Part shown: piece by piece, positions 61,504 to 64,000 of the stretch | Layout: each line of letters opens with the position of its first letter | Position numbering within the stretch: position 1 is the first letter of the stretch | Assembly: GCF_001969385.1 (NCBI RefSeq) | Contig: NZ_CP014796.1 | Coordinates: 1,753,501 to 1,817,500, forward strand | Source: Salipiger profundus | Lineage (GTDB): Bacteria > Pseudomonadota > Alphaproteobacteria > Rhodobacterales > Rhodobacteraceae | Direction of reading: 5' to 3' | DNA: 64,000 bases | The notes under the pieces: generated by a model | What the model was told of the DNA's origin: nothing | Databases searched by the model: none | The model's input: only the letters and a program-made list of their open reading frames with translations | Position numbers and translations under genes: made by a program

Positions 61504-63045
61504 TCACGCGGCATGGTCGAACCCCTGTCCGGCCATCCACTGCCCGAGCTCCGCCGGGGTCTTTTCGCCGCGGGCGAACTCGGGCGAGAGGCGGCCCTCG
61601 GAGATCACCCGGATCACGTCGGAGAGTGTCAGGATCTCGTCGAGGTCCTCGGAGATGAGCAGCACGGCGGCGCCCGCGTCGCGCGCTGCGATGAGCCGTT
61701 CCTGCACGTAGGTGACCGCGCCGATGTCGAGGCCGCGCACCGGCTGGTTTGCAAGGATGATGCGCGGGCCCGCCTCGAGAACGCGGCCGAGGATCAGTTT
61801 CTGCATGTTGCCGCCCGAGAGCAGCCGGATGCGCGCGTCGGGGCCGGGGCAGCGGACGTCGTAGGTGTCGATCAGCGCCTCGGTGTCCCGGCGGGCGGCG
61901 GCCCAGTCCATCCAGCCGTGACGCGAGGCGGGCGCACGGGCATAGCTTTCCAGCACCGCGTTCTCGGTCAGGGTGAAATCGGCCACGGTGCCGGTGCTGT
62001 GACGGTCCTCGGGGATGCGGCCGATGCCGGCGGCGAGCGCCTTGCGCGGGGTCCAGCCGTGTGCGGGCGCGCCGGCGATCTCGAGCCTGCCGGTGTCGGG
62101 GGTGTCGAGCCCCGACAGCAGGTCGGCGAGGGCGCCCTGCCCGTTGCCGGAGACACCGGCGAGGCCGGTGATCTGGCCGGCCCGGAGGTCGAGGTGAAGA
62201 TCGTGGAGGCCCGGGCGGTTGCCCTTGGCCGCGGTGCTCACGCCGTCCAGCCGCAGCAGCACGGGCCCGGGGCGGGCGGTGGCCGGCGCGGGTGCGGTGA
62301 TCTCGGCACCGACCATCATCGTGGCGAGCTGGTGGCGATCGGTGTCGCGCGTGGCGACCTCGCCCGCGAGCCGGCCGTGACGCAGCACCAGCACACGCGA
62401 CGAGATGGCCATGACCTCGTGCAGCTTGTGGCTGATGAAGATCACCGAGAGCCCCTGCGCCACCATCCGGCGCAGCGTCTCGAAGAGCGCGTCGGCCTCC
62501 TGCGGGGTGAGCACGGCGGTGGGCTCGTCGAGGATCAGGATGCGGGCGTCGCGATAGAGCGCCTTGAGGATCTCGACGCGCTGCCGTTCGCCGACCGAGA
62601 GCGCCGCGACGCGCGCGTCGGGATCGACCGCGAGGCCGAAGTCCTGCGCGAGCTGCGCCACCCGCCGCCGCGCCGCGCCGCGCCCGAGGCGGGGCGACCA
62701 CAGCGGCTCGGTGCCGAGCAGGATGTTGTCGAGCACCGACATGTTGTCGGCGAGGGTGAAATGCTGGTGCACCATGCCGACGCCGGCGGCGAGCGCCGCG
62801 CCGGGCTGACCGGCCGGCAGGCGCTGGCCGAAGACATCGACGGTGCCCTCGTCGGCGGTGTAGTGGCCGAAGAGGATGTTCATCAGCGTGGTCTTGCCGG
62901 CACCGTTCTCGCCCAGCAGCGCCACGACCTCGCCGCGCCCCAGCGACAGCGAGATGCCGTCGTTCGCGACGAGGGGGCCGAAGCGCTTGGTGATGCCGGA
63001 GAGGCGCAGGACGGTGTCGTCCCGCGCCGGGTCTTCTGTCGTCAT
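61504..63045 (-). CDS. BMP-type nucleoside ABC transporter ATP-binding protein
   Basis: A 513-residue protein with two tandem ABC domains. The first has Walker A GENGAGKTT, signature LSVGERQRVEILKAL and Walker B ILILDEPTAVL. The second has a degenerate Walker A (GVSGNGQGA) and signature LSGGNMQKLILGR, the asymmetry usual for the RbsA/YufO class. The ATG at 63045 gives MTTEDPARDD; an upstream start at 63102 would overlap the binding-protein gene. It powers the permease pair downstream. Confidence 0.95.
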   Translation of the reverse strand: MTTEDPARDDTVLRLSGITKRFGPLVANDGISLSLGRGEVVALLGENGAGKTTLMNILFGHYTADEGTVDVFGQRLPAGQPGAALAAGVGMVHQHFTLADNMSVLDNILLGTEPLWSPRLGRGAARRRVAQLAQDFGLAVDPDARVAALSVGERQRVEILKALYRDARILILDEPTAVLTPQEADALFETLRRMVAQGLSVIFISHKLHEVMAISSRVLVLRHGRLAGEVATRDTDRHQLATMMVGAEITAPAPATARPGPVLLRLDGVSTAAKGNRPGLHDLHLDLRAGQITGLAGVSGNGQGALADLLSGLDTPDTGRLEIAGAPAHGWTPRKALAAGIGRIPEDRHSTGTVADFTLTENAVLESYARAPASRHGWMDWAAARRDTEALIDTYDVRCPGPDARIRLLSGGNMQKLILGRVLEAGPRIILANQPVRGLDIGAVTYVQERLIAARDAGAAVLLISEDLDEILTLSDVIRVISEGRLSPEFARGEKTPAELGQWMAGQGFDHAA

Positions 63046-63055
63046 GCGGATGCCG

Positions 63056-64000
63056 TCACGAGGAGGTGGGCTCGGTGTCGTCGATCTCGACCACGAATTC
63101 ACCGGACTTGATCTGCGCCTCGCGGGTTGCGACGAGGTCGAGCGCCTCCTGCGGGACCTTGCCCTCGAAGGTGCCGAGCGGGGCGAGCGAACAGCCGCCG
63201 TATTTCATGAAGCTGTAGACGCCGTAGTTGTCTGCCTCGAAGCTGCCGGCGGCGATCTGGTCGAGTGCGGCCTGCAGCGTCGGCTCGAAATGCCAGATGG
63301 CCGAGGCGACCACGGTGTCGGGGTAGTCTCCTTGCGTGTCGATGACGTTGCCGATGGCGAGAATGCCCTTTTCCTGCGCTGCGTCGGAGACGCCGAAGCG
63401 TTCCGCGTAGAGCAGGTCGGCACCGTTCTCGATCATCGCGAACGCGGTTTCCTTGGCCTTCGGCGGGTCGAACCACGAGCCGATGAAGCTGACCTGGAAG
63501 GTGGCGTCGGGCTTCATTTCCTTCACGCCGGCCATGAAGGCGTGCATCAGGCGGTTCACCTCGGGGATCGGGAAGCCGCCGACCATGCCGATGTTGCCGG
63601 TCTCGGTCATGGCGCCGGCGATGATGCCCGACAGGTAGGAGGCATCCTGGATGTAGTTGTCGAAGACCGACAGGTTCGGATAGGCCGGGTCGGGCATGAA
63701 GGACGAGCCCAGCAGGAAGGCGGTATCGGGGTAGTCGAGCACCACCTCGCGGGCCTCCTGCTCGACGCCGAAGATCTCGCCCACGATCAGCTTCACGCCG
63801 CTCTCGGCGTATTCGCGCATGACGCGCGGGTAGTCGGTGTTCGCGGTGTTCTCGCTGAAGGTGTAGGTGATCTGGCCATCCGCCTTGGCGGCCTCTGCGG
63901 CCTTGTGGATGCGGCTCACCCACTGCTGTTCGACCGGCACCGTGTAGATGCCCGCAACCGAGAGCGGCTCCTGCGCGAGCAGGCGGGCGGGCAGCAGGCC
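63056..64000 (-). CDS. BMP-family nucleoside/purine-binding protein (5' end outside window)
   Basis: A periplasmic binding protein of the basic membrane protein (BMP/Med) family; 314 residues are visible and the reading frame is open through the window edge. The frame near the edge reads LLPARLLAQEPLSVAGIYT, which looks like the end of a signal peptide and the mature start. Family features are SENTANTDYPRVMREYAESG, VVLDYPDTAFLLGSS, YLSGIIAGAMT and MIENGADLLYAE. BMP proteins bind nucleosides or purines. Only the first few tens of codons are probably missing. Confidence 0.93.
   Translation of the reverse strand, partial: GLLPARLLAQEPLSVAGIYTVPVEQQWVSRIHKAAEAAKADGQITYTFSENTANTDYPRVMREYAESGVKLIVGEIFGVEQEAREVVLDYPDTAFLLGSSFMPDPAYPNLSVFDNYIQDASYLSGIIAGAMTETGNIGMVGGFPIPEVNRLMHAFMAGVKEMKPDATFQVSFIGSWFDPPKAKETAFAMIENGADLLYAERFGVSDAAQEKGILAIGNVIDTQGDYPDTVVASAIWHFEPTLQAALDQIAAGSFEADNYGVYSFMKYGGCSLAPLGTFEGKVPQEALDLVATREAQIKSGEFVVEIDDTEPTSS

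Overview
The window is high-GC DNA with alphaproteobacterial gene content and order, most likely from the Rhodobacteraceae/Roseobacteraceae. The hup/hyp gene order is the one known from Rhodobacter capsulatus. An F0 operon with a separate b' subunit is followed by mipZ, and ffh, rpsP, rimM, trmD and rplS are grouped as usual for the family. The genus cannot be fixed from the sequence alone. I saw no tRNA, rRNA, CRISPR array, insertion sequence or prophage.

Layout. (1) 1-13258: a [NiFe] uptake-hydrogenase locus on the + strand, hupS(partial)-hupL-hupE-hupC, terminator, then hupD-F-G-H-J-K-hypA-hypB-hupR-hypC-hypD-hypE. Most genes of the second block overlap or nearly touch. It encodes the enzyme, its nickel permease, its quinone-coupling cytochrome b, the endopeptidase, the FeS/active-site chaperones, the nickel-insertion proteins, a response regulator and most of the CN/CO ligand machinery. 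hypF and the H2-sensor genes are not in view. (2) 13446-17420: a siderophore/iron ABC transporter on the - strand, divergent from a small DUF2218 gene, with a TGA-N9-TCA iron-box candidate between them. (3) 17818-29173: a catabolic island with an IclR regulator, a gamma-glutamyltransferase-family enzyme, a divergent PuuR-like XRE-cupin regulator, split hydantoinase/oxoprolinase subunits A and B, a PuuB-like FAD amine oxidase and a three-part TRAP transporter. This is the best candidate for an undescribed pathway here. (4) 29490-33300: serC-serA preceded by a structured leader that resembles the serC RNA motif, then a metallophosphatase. (5) 33247-36860: a SulP anion transporter and a sulfurtransferase/phosphatase-like::sulfide:quinone oxidoreductase fusion. 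Both are preceded by an ATTC-N8-GAAT operator of the SqrR/BigR type, which predicts a sulfide/persulfide-controlled unit.

(6) 37062-45537, - strand: a translation-related block read as ffh, three GNATs, chorismate mutase, rpsP, terminator, mipA/ompV, rimM, a sulfotransferase-like gene, trmD, GNAT, a candidate 48-residue leader ORF, rplS and rpmE. (7) 45994-48550: a small exported protein, a LysR regulator with an EamA exporter, and an ArsR regulator. (8) 48801-52462: the F0 ATP-synthase operon atpI-B-E-b'-b, then mipZ. (9) 52466-57758: an HdeD-like membrane protein, a lipoprotein, a GNAT and full-length smc. (10) 58120-64000, - strand: a BMP-type nucleoside ABC transporter (binding protein cut by the window end) overlapping a cytosine-deaminase-like hydrolase.

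Gene starts were adjusted by hand to shine-dalgarno-like sequences, operon overlaps and family N-termini. GTG or TTG starts are proposed where stated. Functions are assigned by recognising families and motifs, not by database search.
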